The notes under the pieces were generated by a model. It made no database searches, had not been told where the DNA came from, and was given only the letters and a program-made list of their open reading frames with translations. 64,000 bases of DNA from Sphingomonas ginsengisoli An et al. 2013 (lineage in GTDB: Bacteria > Pseudomonadota > Alphaproteobacteria > Sphingomonadales > Sphingomonadaceae). The stretch is taken from assembly GCF_009363895.1 (NCBI RefSeq), contig NZ_CP045434.1:1426001-1490000 (forward strand), read 5' to 3'. Position numbers and translations under genes: made by a program. Within the stretch, counting starts at the first letter, position 1; the number at the start of each line of letters is the position of its first letter. Below, one piece after another: positions 46,110 through 55,536 of this stretch.

Positions 46110-46862
46110 CTAGCGGTAGAGCGACCAGCTGCGGATCGCGCGAATGGTGATCTCGACCGGCTGGCCGCCAGCATCGCGCGCCGGCAGGTAGCGATAGCGC
46201 TGCTCGTAAAGCGCGCAGGTCCGCTGGTCGAGCAGCGGCGACCCGCTCGAGCGCACCACCTCGCAGCCGCGGACATAGCCGTCGGCCCCGACCCGATATT
46301 GAAGCGCCACTTCCTCATAGGGGATGTCGCGGTCGCGCAATTCGGCGGGATAGTCGCGGCGGGTGATCGACCCGGCGATCTGGCGCGGCCCGCTGGCGAT
46401 GCCCCCGCCGCCGCCCTGACCGGCGCCATTTCCGCCATTGCCTGCGCCCGTGCCCACGCCGACCCCGCCGGCCCCGGAGCCCGGCCCCGCCACGTCGGCC
46501 GCGCCCTGCGTCGCCGCGTTGCCGATCAGCGGCACGTCGCTCACCGCGATCTGCGGGATGACCGGCGGGCTGACCACCGGCACCGGCGTGGCGACCGGGG
46601 TCGCAACGCTGCGCAGGTTGACCGCGCTCGCCTCGGCCTCGGGCTGCGCCGCCTTGGGCAGCGGGCGCGCGCGATGCTGGAGCGGCGGCACCGCCGGCGC
46701 GCGCACCTCGAAGCTCTCGATCGGCGGCGGCTCGACCGTGCTGGTCAGCGTGACCCGGCCAGACGCGATCAGCGCGGCCAGCATCGCCAGCTGGATCAGC
46801 ACCACGGCCGCCAGCGCGCTCGCGCGGTCGCGCGGGGTCAGAGGAGAGAAACGTTGCACCAC
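46110..46862 (-). CDS. tonB: energy transducer TonB
   Basis: 250 aa. One N-terminal transmembrane helix (ASALAAVVLIQLAMLAALIA), a Pro-rich then Gly-rich periplasmic spacer (about 45-160), and the TonB C-terminal domain (RRDYPAELRDRDIPYEEVAL, GADGYVRGCEVVRSSGSPLL, ARDAGGQPVEITIRAI). No exbB or exbD is adjacent. Could energise any of the receptors in this window. Confidence 0.9.
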   Translation of the reverse strand: MVQRFSPLTPRDRASALAAVVLIQLAMLAALIASGRVTLTSTVEPPPIESFEVRAPAVPPLQHRARPLPKAAQPEAEASAVNLRSVATPVATPVPVVSPPVIPQIAVSDVPLIGNAATQGAADVAGPGSGAGGVGVGTGAGNGGNGAGQGGGGGIASGPRQIAGSITRRDYPAELRDRDIPYEEVALQYRVGADGYVRGCEVVRSSGSPLLDQRTCALYEQRYRYLPARDAGGQPVEITIRAIRSWSLYR

Positions 46863-46911
46863 GCGATCGATACCCGATCAGAAACTTAGGCTTTCCTAAC
46901 CGGCGTGCCAA

Positions 46912-47799
46912 TCAGCCGTGCGCAACTTCGATCCGCATCCTCAGCGTCACGTCCTCGCCCGGCCCCAGCACCCGCATCCCCAGCTCGGGCCAGCGCTCCT
47001 CGGGCGCGTTCAATGCCGCATTGGCGTGGGTGACCGGCTCGGCGACGTAAATCCCCCCGGTCGGCGGCGAATAGAGCTGGAAGAAATGCGCATCGGGCGA
47101 CGACATGATGAGCCGCCGCTCACCGCCCTCCTCCCACATCCGCGCCTCGCCGCCCCACCCGCCGAAACCGTGGTCGAGGCCCTGCCCGCACACCGCCCGA
47201 TCGCGCAGGTCGTAGCGCCCCTCCGCCGGCACCTCGCGAGTGGGCAAGACGTTTTCGTCGATCTCCCACACCGTCTTGACCACCGTATCGAGCCGGGTCC
47301 CGCCATCGCACGGAAAGTAAGGGTGCAAGCCCAGCCCGCACGGCATCGGCCGGTGCGACCGATTACGGCACTGCAGCCGCACGCTCAGCCCTTGAGGATC
47401 GAGCGCAAAGGTCTGCAGCGCCTCATAGGCCCACGGCCACTCCCCCGCCTCGTGGCGGAAGAACAGCTCGGCGTCCGCCGCCCCCGCGCTCTCGACCGAC
47501 CATTCTCCCAGCCACCCCTGCCCGTGCAGCGGGCTCGGGTCGCCCGCCATGTTCGGCGCGAGCCGGATCGTTTCGCCCCTGAACTCAAATTCGCCCCCGC
47601 GGATGCGATTGACGTAGGGCACTAGCGGGAAGCAGGCATGCTCGAGCACGGTTCGCTTGTCGCTGTGACTTTCGCGCAATAGCGGCGTCCGCCGCCCGCC
47701 CACTACTTGCGTGAAGTTCCGAATTGACCCGCCAATCGAAGGACTTAGCTCCAGGTGGAGCGTCCCGGCGGTAAGCGTCAAGTCACTGTGATCGACCAC
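46912..47799 (-). CDS. aldose 1-epimerase family protein
   Basis: 295 aa from GTG 47799 (AAGGG about 10 bases upstream; the frame continues further). Galactose-mutarotase fold: LELSPSIGGSIRNFTQ, FPLVPYVNRIRGGEFEF, HGQGWLGEWSVE with the catalytic His, LHPYF with the second His, and the C-terminal VAEPVTHANAALN with the catalytic Glu. Adjacent to the galactose pathway, so supplying the correct galactose anomer to the dehydrogenase is a plausible job. Confidence 0.85.
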   Translation of the reverse strand: MVDHSDLTLTAGTLHLELSPSIGGSIRNFTQVVGGRRTPLLRESHSDKRTVLEHACFPLVPYVNRIRGGEFEFRGETIRLAPNMAGDPSPLHGQGWLGEWSVESAGAADAELFFRHEAGEWPWAYEALQTFALDPQGLSVRLQCRNRSHRPMPCGLGLHPYFPCDGGTRLDTVVKTVWEIDENVLPTREVPAEGRYDLRDRAVCGQGLDHGFGGWGGEARMWEEGGERRLIMSSPDAHFFQLYSPPTGGIYVAEPVTHANAALNAPEERWPELGMRVLGPGEDVTLRMRIEVAHG

Positions 47800-47933
47800 G
47801 AAGCTGAACCCTTTTTGGCTGGGGTGTTCAGACGGTCGTAACTCGGCTGGGGATAAGTGCCAATTCTCGATTGCGTCGTGGAATCGCGCGGCGCAGAAAC
47901 CGCCCACGGGAGTAGTGGGGAGGAGAGTTGGCC

Positions 47934-48230
47934 ATGCGCACCCGCGTCAAGGACTTCATCGACATCAGCGATCACACGTCGCTCGATCGGCTGATCAACA
48001 CGCTGGTCGCGATCCGCGACAGCCTGCCGGACGGCGCCGAGCCCGAATTGAAGATGCGCGGCGACGACGTCTTCGGCCGCCGCCTGTCGATCAGCTATTT
48101 TCGGGAGCTGACCGCGCGCGAGGCTGAGCTTCACGACAAATATCATGCCGGGGTCGACACCCCCGATGCGGCGATCGACGCGCTGACCCGCGAGCTCGAC
48201 GCCGTCCACTACGACCGCAAGGCGGCGTAG
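47934..48230 (+). CDS. Hypothetical protein, 98 aa
   Basis: ATG 47934 after GGGGAGGAG; the TTG six bases earlier is too near that site. MRTRVKDFIDISDHTSLDRL, INTLVAIRDSLPDGAEPELK, MRGDDVFGRRLSISYFRELT, AREAELHDKYHAG: a mixed alpha/beta small protein. No family recognised. Divergent from the epimerase gene. Confidence 0.68.
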   Translation: MRTRVKDFIDISDHTSLDRLINTLVAIRDSLPDGAEPELKMRGDDVFGRRLSISYFRELTAREAELHDKYHAGVDTPDAAIDALTRELDAVHYDRKAA

Positions 48231-48240
48231 GCCCTAACCC

Positions 48241-48264
48241 CTCCCCGGCCTTTGCGCCGGGGAG
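48241..48264. terminator. 9-bp perfect hairpin between convergent genes
   Basis: CTCCCCGGC (48241-48249), CTTTGC loop, GCCGGGGAG (48256-48264). Located 10 bases after the stop of the 98-aa gene and 4 bases before that of dgoD. Strong stem, no T-run; serves either strand. Confidence 0.6.
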
Positions 48265-48268
48265 CGGC

Positions 48269-49423
48269 TCACCATTCGGCGAAGCTGCCGTCGCGCGTCC
48301 GCCAGATCGGATTGCGCCAGCGATGGCCTTCTTTCGCCACCTCGCGCACCTGCTGCTCGTCGATGGTGATGCCCAGGCCCGGCCCGGTCGGGATCGCCAG
48401 ATAGCCTTCCTGCGCGGTCAGCACCTCCGGATCCTTGACGTAGCTCGTCAGGTCGTGACCGACATTATAGTGGATGCCGATGCTCATCTCCTGGATCGCG
48501 ACGTTGGGCGCGGTCCCGGCGAGCTGGAGGCAGGCCGCCAGCGCCAGCGGCCCGAGCGGGCAATGCGGCGCCACCGCCACGTCATGCGCCTCGGCCATCG
48601 CCGCGATCCGCCGGCATTCGCTCAGGCCCCCCGCGTGGCTCAGATCCGGTTGGACGATGTCCACCGCCGCCTGCTCGAAGAAGCGCTTGAAATCCCACCG
48701 CGAGAACAAGCGTTCGCCCAGCGCGATCGGGGTCGAGACCAGCCCCGAAATCTCCTTCAGTCCCTCGAAATTCTCGCTCAGCAGCGGCTCCTCGATGAAC
48801 AACAGCCCGAGGGGTTCGAGCGCCGCCGCCAGCCTTTTGGCGAGCGGCCGGTGGACCCGTCCGTGGAAGTCGAGCCCGACGTCCATCCCCGCCGCCTGCG
48901 CCGCCTCGACCCGCGCAATCACGTCGTCGAACAGCTTGGGCGTTCCGATCCAGTCCATCTCGGCGGTCGCGTTCATCTTGATCGCGGTGAAGCCCTGGTC
49001 GTGACGCTCCTTCGCCGCCGCGCCGATGTCGTGCGGCCGGTCGCCGCCGATCCACGAGTAAGCGCGGATCTTGTCGCGCACCCGCCCGCCCATCATCTCC
49101 CACGCCGGCATCCCCGCGGCATGGCCCTTCAAATCCCACAGCGCCTGGTCGAGCCCGCTAAGCGCGCTCATCAGCACCGGCCCGCCGCGGTAGAAGCCGC
49201 CGCGATAGGCGATCTGCCAGATGTCCTCGATCCGCCGCGCGTCGTGGCCGATAAAGCGATCGCGGATCGGCTCGAACGCCCCCATCACCGCTTCGCCATA
49301 GCCTTCGAGGCTCGCCTCGCCCCAGCCGACCGCGCCGTCCCTGGTCTCGACCCGCACGAACAGCCAGCGCGGCGGGACCAGGAAGGTCTCGATCCGATCG
49401 ATGATCAGCTCGGGCAGCGCCAT
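48269..49423 (-). CDS. dgoD: D-galactonate dehydratase
   Basis: Enolase-superfamily enzyme dehydrating D-galactonate to 2-keto-3-deoxygalactonate. 384 aa. It follows E. coli DgoD along its length as I recall that sequence: PPRWLFVRVET, GWGEASLEGY, RGGFYRGGPVLMSALSG, AYSWIGGDRP, GLDFHGRVHRP, FIEEPLL, GERLFSRWDFK, QPDLSHAGGLSEC, APHCPLGPLALAAC, SIGIHYN and a C-terminal AEW. The catalytic His and metal-binding Asp/Glu/Glu sites are all present. Start ATG overlaps the stop of the upstream hydrolase. Confidence 0.95.
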   Translation of the reverse strand: MALPELIIDRIETFLVPPRWLFVRVETRDGAVGWGEASLEGYGEAVMGAFEPIRDRFIGHDARRIEDIWQIAYRGGFYRGGPVLMSALSGLDQALWDLKGHAAGMPAWEMMGGRVRDKIRAYSWIGGDRPHDIGAAAKERHDQGFTAIKMNATAEMDWIGTPKLFDDVIARVEAAQAAGMDVGLDFHGRVHRPLAKRLAAALEPLGLLFIEEPLLSENFEGLKEISGLVSTPIALGERLFSRWDFKRFFEQAAVDIVQPDLSHAGGLSECRRIAAMAEAHDVAVAPHCPLGPLALAACLQLAGTAPNVAIQEMSIGIHYNVGHDLTSYVKDPEVLTAQEGYLAIPTGPGLGITIDEQQVREVAKEGHRWRNPIWRTRDGSFAEW

Positions 49424-50709
49424 CACTCGTTCTCCGGATTCTGGACCGACTGCTGGGTCAGCGTGAGCCCCGCCGCCGCCGCGTCGTTGTTCGGCGGCCA
49501 GCATTCCTGGTCGAGCGGCTTGATCGGCACCGCCAGGCAGACCGACGAGGCCGGCAGCACGTCGCGCCAGTCGCGGATCAAATTCTTGTAGGCCTTACCG
49601 ACGTTGCGGATGTTGCGGTCGAGATCGAACAGCCCGAGCGGATTGACGTTGCCATTCTTCTCGCGGAGCGCGGTGTCCCAGTCGACCTGGTCGGTCAGGC
49701 TGTACCAGGTGAAGCCGACGGTCGGGATGCCGACGTTGCGCAGGCGAAGCACGTTCGCCCACTCCTTCCACAGCCACTGCACCGCTTCCTGCCCCGTCGG
49801 CCCTTCGCGCAAGTTGGTCTCGGTGTGCATGATCGGGAGGCGGTAGCGGTTGTGATATTGCCGCGTGATCTCCGAGTAACCGAACACCTCGCCCGAGCTT
49901 TCGGTGTGGCCGTCGGCGTGGACCCGATGCTCGTTGGTCCAGTAATAATCGTTGCCGAGGATGCAGTGCTGCTTCAGCCGGTTGTGGAGGAAGAAGTGAT
50001 ACTCCTCCCGCGTCATCCCGTTATCGAGCAGATATTCGTACATCTCGCTGTCGACCCGGCGCCCGTAATTGAGATCGAGGCTGAGGAAGCGACGCGCGTT
50101 CAACAGCTCGGCCGGGCCGATCGCGGCGGGGCTGTCGGCGTGGAAATATTCCGACGATTCCGACTGAATGAAGATGGCGTCGGGCCGCCGCTTCAAGATC
50201 TCGACCATCGCCAGCACATTGCCTTTGACGATGTGCTTCAAGGCGGTGACGAACCCCAGGTCGGTCCGCAGCTGCTCGTTCCACCAGCCATATTTGGCGC
50301 TGAAGACCGCGCAGATGAACATCTCGTTCACCGGGGTGTAGAGCTGCACCCACGGGAAGCGCTCGGCGAAGGCCGAGGCATAGGCCGCGAACAGGTCGGG
50401 GAAGTCGGGGTTCTGAAAATTGCCCATCCAGTCGGGCACGCCGAAGTGGCAGAGGTCGACGATCGGGGTGATGTTGCGGCGCTTCAAATCCGCCAGCGTC
50501 AGGTCGGCGAATTCCCAGTCGTATTTGCCGGGGCCCAGATAGCATTTGTGCAACGGCGGCCCGAAGCGGAGATACTCGATCCCGATCTCCTCGACGCAGT
50601 CGAAGTCCTGCCGCCACTTCTCGTAATGGTGGCTGGCCTCCATCTGATCGACCCGGACGCGGCCGTTCTGAATGGTGGGAATGCTGTTCTCGATCCCCGT
50701 CGCAAACAT
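49423..50709 (-). CDS. Family 1-like glycoside hydrolase
   Basis: 428 aa, no signal peptide, TIM-barrel clan-A features: IGIEYLRFGPP, PIVDLCHFGVPDWM, LYTPVNEMFI with the acid/base Glu (about E129), and IMHTETN with the nucleophile (about E297), then FTWYSLTDQVDWD. The WYSLTD-x-x-W pattern near the C-terminus resembles GH1 beta-glucosidase/beta-galactosidase. It lies between the lactonase and dgoD in one operon, so a beta-galactoside is the probable substrate; inference. Confidence 0.78.
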   Translation of the reverse strand: MFATGIENSIPTIQNGRVRVDQMEASHHYEKWRQDFDCVEEIGIEYLRFGPPLHKCYLGPGKYDWEFADLTLADLKRRNITPIVDLCHFGVPDWMGNFQNPDFPDLFAAYASAFAERFPWVQLYTPVNEMFICAVFSAKYGWWNEQLRTDLGFVTALKHIVKGNVLAMVEILKRRPDAIFIQSESSEYFHADSPAAIGPAELLNARRFLSLDLNYGRRVDSEMYEYLLDNGMTREEYHFFLHNRLKQHCILGNDYYWTNEHRVHADGHTESSGEVFGYSEITRQYHNRYRLPIMHTETNLREGPTGQEAVQWLWKEWANVLRLRNVGIPTVGFTWYSLTDQVDWDTALREKNGNVNPLGLFDLDRNIRNVGKAYKNLIRDWRDVLPASSVCLAVPIKPLDQECWPPNNDAAAAGLTLTQQSVQNPENE

Positions 50710-50757
50710 GAAGTTGGCGATTGTTCGAACTCCTGGTCGTGAAGGCTTAGATACGGC

Positions 50758-51633
50758 TCAGCCGGCGAACGGACGCTCGGCAATCCCGCTAACGCCTGGT
50801 TCGAGCATAAAGAGCCCGCCGGCATTCGGTTGCGACCTCAACGATAATTCATCCAGGCCGATGCTCGCGCTGGTGATGTAGAGCTTGTCCAGCATCAGCC
50901 CGCCGAAGGCGACGCTGGTCGGCCGCGACACCGGCATCCGCCACTCGCTCAGGCGCTCGCCCGCCGGCGATACCCGGCGGATGCACCCGCCGTCCCAGAA
51001 GGCGATCCACAGACAACCCTCGGCATCGACCGTCATCCCGTCGGGGAAGCCGTCGTCCTCGCCCCACTGGACGAAGGTCCGCTTGCCCGCGGGCGTCCCG
51101 TCGGGGGTGGCGGTGTAGGCGTAGGTCAGCCGCAGCGAACTGTCGTTGACGTACATTGTCCGCCCGTCGGGGCTGAAGGCGGGCCCGTTGGCGACCTTGA
51201 AGCCGTCGTCGACCCGCGCGCACAGCAGCGTCTTGTCGAGCCGGTAGACCGCCCCGCTCGCCTTCTCCTCATTGTCGTCCATCGTCCCGACGAAGAAGCG
51301 GCCCTGGCGGTCGACCTTGCCGTCGTTGAAGCGGTTGCTCGGCCGGTCCTCCTCGGGATCGAACAGCAGCTCGAACCGCCCCGCCTCGGGATCGACCTGG
51401 GCGAAGCCATGCTCGGTCCCGGCGATGAACCCGCCGCTCTCGCGCGGGGCGATGCTGCCGATCCGGAACGGCGTCGGCCACTCGTCGAGCCGGTTGCCCG
51501 AGCGCCAGCGGAACAGCTTGCGCCCCTTGATGTCGACCCACCACAGCGACTGCGTCGCCGCGACCCAGATGGGACCCTCGCCGAGCACGGCGTGAACATC
51601 GGCCAGCAGCCGAACAGTCGACTCTTCGCTCAT
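50758..51633 (-). CDS. SMP-30/gluconolactonase family lactonase
   Basis: 291 aa six-bladed propeller. LGEGPIWVAATQSLWWVDIK carries the first metal Glu, PSNRFNDGKVDRQGRFFVGT the N-D pair, NGPAFSPDGRTMYVNDS the later Asp, and DGFPDGMTVDAEGCLWIAFW closes the site. In this operon it most likely opens D-galactono-1,4- (or 1,5-) lactone made by the galactose dehydrogenase. Start at ATG 51633, first gene of the minus-strand operon. Confidence 0.9.
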   Translation of the reverse strand: MSEESTVRLLADVHAVLGEGPIWVAATQSLWWVDIKGRKLFRWRSGNRLDEWPTPFRIGSIAPRESGGFIAGTEHGFAQVDPEAGRFELLFDPEEDRPSNRFNDGKVDRQGRFFVGTMDDNEEKASGAVYRLDKTLLCARVDDGFKVANGPAFSPDGRTMYVNDSSLRLTYAYTATPDGTPAGKRTFVQWGEDDGFPDGMTVDAEGCLWIAFWDGGCIRRVSPAGERLSEWRMPVSRPTSVAFGGLMLDKLYITSASIGLDELSLRSQPNAGGLFMLEPGVSGIAERPFAG

Positions 51634-51703
51634 CGGCCGGATGAATAGCGGAGCATGAACCAAATAACATGGACCTTGTGGCCAGCTCGGTCGCTTTTCT
51701 GCC
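51634..51703. promoter_or_regulatory. Shared divergent promoter region of the galactose operons
   Basis: Only 70 bases separate the lactonase start and the dgoK start, so both operons are controlled from here. The middle (ATGAACCAAATAACATGG) is the only A/T-rich part. I see no long convincing palindrome. The regulator gene is not in the window. Confidence 0.55.
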
Positions 51704-52603
51704 ATGGCTGAACGCATGTGGACGAACGGCATCATCGCGGTCGACTGGGGCACCACCAACCGCCGCGCCTGGCGGCTCGACCCCAACGGCCGCAGCGAGG
51801 CCGAGTTCGAGGACGACCAGGGGATCACCGCGATCAAGCCCGGCGGCTTTCCCGCCGCGGTCGCCGACGTCCGCCAGCGCCTCGGCGACCTGCCCTTGCT
51901 GATGGCCGGGATGATCGGCTCCAACCGCGGCTGGGTCGAGGCGCCCTACGTCGCCTGTCCCGCCGGCCCCGCCGAGCTCGCCAAGCACCTCCAGCAGATC
52001 CCCGACCAGAAGGCCGCGATCGTCCCCGGCTTGAGCTATTGCGACGGCCACCGCGCCGACGTCATGCGCGGCGAGGAGGTGCAACTCTTCGGCGCGGTCG
52101 CCGCGGGCCTGAGCCCCCCCGACGCGCTCGTCTGCCACCCCGGCACCCACAACAAATGGGCGCTGCTCGAAGCCGGCCGCGTCGCCCGCTTCCGCACCGT
52201 GATGACCGGCGAGATGTTCAGCCTGCTCTCCAAGCAAAGCATCCTCGCCCAATGGCTCCACACCTCGGTCGTCCCGGGCGAACCCTTCCTCGCCGGGGTC
52301 CGCCAGGGCATGGCCGGCGACGCGCTCACCGCCGAGCTCTTCTCGGTCCGCGCCAGCGTCCTCCTCGGCATCCGCGAGGCGCATGAAGCGGCGAGTTTCA
52401 CCAGCGGCCTCCTCATCGGCGCCGACGTGAAGACCGGCCTCGCCGACGCCCCGCCCACCGGCGACGTCATCGTGATGGGCCGCCCCGACCTCACCCGCCT
52501 CTACGCCGCCGCGCTCAAGGAAGCCGGCCGAACCGCGCACGAGGTCGACGGGGAACGCGCCTTCCTCGCCGGCATTCAGGCGCTCGTGAAGGAACTCAAA
52601 TGA
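51704..52603 (+). CDS. dgoK: 2-dehydro-3-deoxygalactonokinase
   Basis: Phosphorylates 2-keto-3-deoxygalactonate with ATP. 299 aa of the DgoK family: IIAVDWGTTNRRAWRLD phosphate-1 motif, LLMAGMIGSNRGWVEAPYV, RGEEVQLFGA, CHPGTHNKWALLEAG and MTGEMFSLLSKQSIL. ATG 51704 is followed by a second in-frame ATG 12 bases on. First gene of the plus-strand operon; its stop overlaps dgoA (ATGA). Confidence 0.93.
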   Translation: MAERMWTNGIIAVDWGTTNRRAWRLDPNGRSEAEFEDDQGITAIKPGGFPAAVADVRQRLGDLPLLMAGMIGSNRGWVEAPYVACPAGPAELAKHLQQIPDQKAAIVPGLSYCDGHRADVMRGEEVQLFGAVAAGLSPPDALVCHPGTHNKWALLEAGRVARFRTVMTGEMFSLLSKQSILAQWLHTSVVPGEPFLAGVRQGMAGDALTAELFSVRASVLLGIREAHEAASFTSGLLIGADVKTGLADAPPTGDVIVMGRPDLTRLYAAALKEAGRTAHEVDGERAFLAGIQALVKELK

Positions 52604-53229
52604 CCGCCGTCGACGACTTCAAACGCTATCTTGCCGAATGCCCGCTGGTCGCGATCATCCGCGGCGTCACCCCCAACGAGGCCGAAGCGATCGGCGACGC
52701 GCTTTACGAAGGCGGCATCCGCATCATCGAGGTGCCGCTCAATAGCCCCGACCCCCTCGCCAGCATCCAGCGCCTCTCCGCCCGCCTCGGCGACAAGGCG
52801 CTGATCGGCGCCGGCACCGTCCTCAAGGCCACCCAGGTCGGCGAGGTCGCCGCCGCCGGCGGTCGGCTGATCGTCTCACCCAACACCGACGCCGCGGTCA
52901 TCACCGCCGCGGTCAACGCCGGCCTCGTCAGCAGCCCCGGCTACTTCACCCCGTCCGAAGCCTTCACCGCCATCCACGCCGGCGCCCATGCGCTGAAGCT
53001 CTTCCCCGCCGAGGGCGCCACCCCGGCCGTCCTCAAGGCGCAGAAGGCCGTCCTGCCCAAGGACCTGCCGATCCTCGTCGTCGGCGGGGTCAAGCCCGAC
53101 GGGCTGCAGCCGTGGCGCGACGCGGGCGCCGCCGGCTTCGGCCTCGGCAGCGGGGTCTACACGCCCGGCCAGTCGCCCGCCGACACGCTCGAGCGGACGC
53201 GCGCCTACGTCGCGGGGTGCCGGGCATGA
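52600..53229 (+). CDS. dgoA: 2-dehydro-3-deoxy-6-phosphogalactonate aldolase
   Basis: Cleaves KDPGal to pyruvate and glyceraldehyde-3-phosphate. 209 aa class I aldolase of the KDPG/KDPGal family: LVAIIRGVTPNEA, IEVPLNSPDP with catalytic Glu (E44), GAGTVLKATQV, and the Schiff-base lysine K133 in HALKLFPAEG. The IEVPLNSP version, rather than IEVTLRT, favours the galacto-specific enzyme. Overlaps genes on both sides by ATGA. Confidence 0.93.
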   Translation: MTAVDDFKRYLAECPLVAIIRGVTPNEAEAIGDALYEGGIRIIEVPLNSPDPLASIQRLSARLGDKALIGAGTVLKATQVGEVAAAGGRLIVSPNTDAAVITAAVNAGLVSSPGYFTPSEAFTAIHAGAHALKLFPAEGATPAVLKAQKAVLPKDLPILVVGGVKPDGLQPWRDAGAAGFGLGSGVYTPGQSPADTLERTRAYVAGCRA

Positions 53230-54155
53230 CCCCGCACAAGATCGCCATCATCGGCTTCGGCAAGATCGCCGCCGACCAGCACGTCCCCGCCATCGCCGGC
53301 AATCCCGACTTCACCCTCGCCGCCACCGTCGACCGCTCGGGCACCGGCCCCAAGCCCAACTTCACCAGCCACACCGACCTGCTCGCCGCGATCCACGACC
53401 TCGACAGCGCCGCCATCACCACCCCACCCGGCCCGCGTTACGAGATCGCCCGCGACTGCATCGCCGCCGGGCTCCACCTCCTGCTCGAAAAGCCGCCGTG
53501 CGTGACGCTGGGCGAGATCGTGGAGCTCGCCGCGCTGGCGAAAGCCAAGGGGACCACCCTCTTCACCAGCTGGCACGCGCAGGCCAATCCCGCGGTCACC
53601 GCCGCCGCCGACCTCCTCAAGGGCCAGCGCATTGCCGAGATGCGGATCACCTGGCACGAGGACGTCCACAAATGGCACCCCGGCCAGCAATGGGTGTGGG
53701 AAGCGGGCGGCTTCGGCGTGTTCGACCCCGGCATCAACGCCTTCTCGATCGCCACCTTCATCTTCCCCGGCGCCTTGTTCGTCCGCGACGCCGTGCTGAC
53801 CGTCCCCGCCAACGCCCAGACCCCGATCGCGGTCGAGCTCGAATTGGGCAGCGCCGCCGCCGACGGCCCGCTTCACTGCAGCCTCGACTGGCGCAAGACC
53901 GACGGCGAGGAATGGACGATCGCCGTCAAGACCGCCGCCGGCCAGAGCGTCGAGCTGCGCGAGGGCGGCAAGCGCTTGTTCGTCGACGGTCAGGAACGCG
54001 CCGCCCAGGGCCCCGGCGAATATCCGAGCCTCTACCAGCATTTCGCCGCACTCATCGCCGCCAAGGAGAGCTTGGTCGACACCGCCCCGCTGCGGCTGGT
54101 CGCCGACGCCCTGCTGGTCGGCCGCCGCGAAAGCTCGGTGGCGGTCACCGCCTGA
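53226..54155 (+). CDS. gal: D-galactose 1-dehydrogenase (Gfo/Idh family)
   Basis: 309 aa NAD(P)-dependent sugar dehydrogenase producing galactonolactone. Rossmann start [18 protein letters not shown], then [13 protein letters not shown] with the conserved EKP, and [32 protein letters not shown], which are characteristic of Pseudomonas-type galactose dehydrogenase. These enzymes also oxidise L-arabinose. Within the dgoK-dgoA operon the galactose role is well supported. Confidence 0.9.
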   Translation: MTPHKIAIIGFGKIAADQHVPAIAGNPDFTLAATVDRSGTGPKPNFTSHTDLLAAIHDLDSAAITTPPGPRYEIARDCIAAGLHLLLEKPPCVTLGEIVELAALAKAKGTTLFTSWHAQANPAVTAAADLLKGQRIAEMRITWHEDVHKWHPGQQWVWEAGGFGVFDPGINAFSIATFIFPGALFVRDAVLTVPANAQTPIAVELELGSAAADGPLHCSLDWRKTDGEEWTIAVKTAAGQSVELREGGKRLFVDGQERAAQGPGEYPSLYQHFAALIAAKESLVDTAPLRLVADALLVGRRESSVAVTA

Positions 54156-54177
54156 CCGGGCGACCCCGCCCCCGCGC

Positions 54178-55533
54178 ATGACCGCCGTCCCGACCTTCAC
54201 CGTCGCCGCCACCAGCGACGGCGCGGCGACCGACTTCCTCGTCACCAGCGACGGCCGCCAGCGCCACTACCGCGTCCCCGGCCCCGCGCAGGACGCCTAC
54301 ACGCTGATGTATGCCGAACTCGCCGCCGACTTCAGCCTGCGTCCCCCGGCCGCCGCCGCCGCGCCCCTCGCCCCCGACCCGAGCGCATCACGCTGGACCC
54401 CGCTGATCGTCGACAGCCTCGATCCGCGCACCCCCGCCGGCTACGGCGACCCGGCGGTGCTCCGCCTCGCCGACGGCTGGCTGCTCACCGCCACCTCGAA
54501 CGACGCGCCCGACGCCTTTCCCCTGCTTTTCTCGCCCGACCTCCACCGCTGGGAGCAGCGCGGCTTCATCTTCCCCGCCGGCCATGCCCCCGCCTGGACC
54601 CGCACCGGCCGCGCCGCCGGCGATTTCTGGGCGCCCGAGATCGCCAAGGTCGGCGACGAATATTGGGCCGCTTACACCGCCCGCCAGCAGTCGAACGCGC
54701 TCGCCATCGGCCTCGCCCGCGCCCCTTCTCCGTTCGGCCCGTGGGTCGACAATAATGCGCCACTGCTCACCGGCAGTGACGGCGAAGGCGTGATCGACAG
54801 CCACATCTTCGTCGACGCCGACGGCACCCCCTTCCTGTTCTGGAAGCGCGACAGCAATGGCCTGTGGCCGCGCCCGCTCGCCAGCCTGCTGCGCGACCAG
54901 CCCGAGCTCATCCCCCGCCTGTTCACCGACGAGCCCGCCCGCCGCTCGGTCGCCTTCGCCGCCGCCATCCTCGACTGGGCCAACACCCGCGCGCCGATGG
55001 AGCGCTTCTTCCTGATGCAGCCGCTGATCGAGGCGGTGCTCCACAATTGGGCCACCGTCCGGCCACTGCTCGCCACCTTCCCGGAGGCCGCCGCCATCGT
55101 CGCCGCGCTGACCACCCCGGTCCTCGCCCGCCGCCTCGCCCCCGACGGCCGCGGCTTCGTCGGCGCGGCGCAACCCGTCCTCACCAACGACCAACCGTGG
55201 GAAGGCCACTTGATCGAAGGCCCGTTCGTCACCCGCCAGGCCGGCCGCTATTGGCTGTTCTACGCCGGCAACGACTTCTCGACCCCCGCTTATGGCATCG
55301 GGGTCGCGGTCGCCGACCATCCGCTCGGCCCCTACACCAAGCGCGCCGAACCCTTCCTCCGCTCGGCCGAGCAATGGTGGGCGCCCGGCCATGCCTCGGT
55401 CGCGCCCGGCCCCGACGGCGCGCCGCAGCTCTTCTTCCATGCCTTCCATCCGGGACGCTGCGGCTACAACGCCTTCCGCGCCCTGCTCACCGCGCGGCTC
55501 GCCTTCACCGCGACCGACGTCAGCCTCTCCTGA
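54178..55533 (+). CDS. Family 43-like glycoside hydrolase
   Basis: 451 aa, no signal peptide. Five-bladed-propeller hallmarks: general base D91 in [10 protein letters not shown], pKa modulator about D207 in [19 protein letters not shown], and acid about E347 in [10 protein letters not shown] predicted helical insertion of about 100 residues (roughly 230-330, with [18 protein letters not shown]) separates the second and third sites, which is unusual for GH43. Likely removes arabinosyl, xylosyl or galactosyl residues intracellularly. Last gene of the dgoK operon, 22 bases after gal. Confidence 0.84.
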   Translation: MTAVPTFTVAATSDGAATDFLVTSDGRQRHYRVPGPAQDAYTLMYAELAADFSLRPPAAAAAPLAPDPSASRWTPLIVDSLDPRTPAGYGDPAVLRLADGWLLTATSNDAPDAFPLLFSPDLHRWEQRGFIFPAGHAPAWTRTGRAAGDFWAPEIAKVGDEYWAAYTARQQSNALAIGLARAPSPFGPWVDNNAPLLTGSDGEGVIDSHIFVDADGTPFLFWKRDSNGLWPRPLASLLRDQPELIPRLFTDEPARRSVAFAAAILDWANTRAPMERFFLMQPLIEAVLHNWATVRPLLATFPEAAAIVAALTTPVLARRLAPDGRGFVGAAQPVLTNDQPWEGHLIEGPFVTRQAGRYWLFYAGNDFSTPAYGIGVAVADHPLGPYTKRAEPFLRSAEQWWAPGHASVAPGPDGAPQLFFHAFHPGRCGYNAFRALLTARLAFTATDVSLS

Positions 55534-55536
55534 GCC

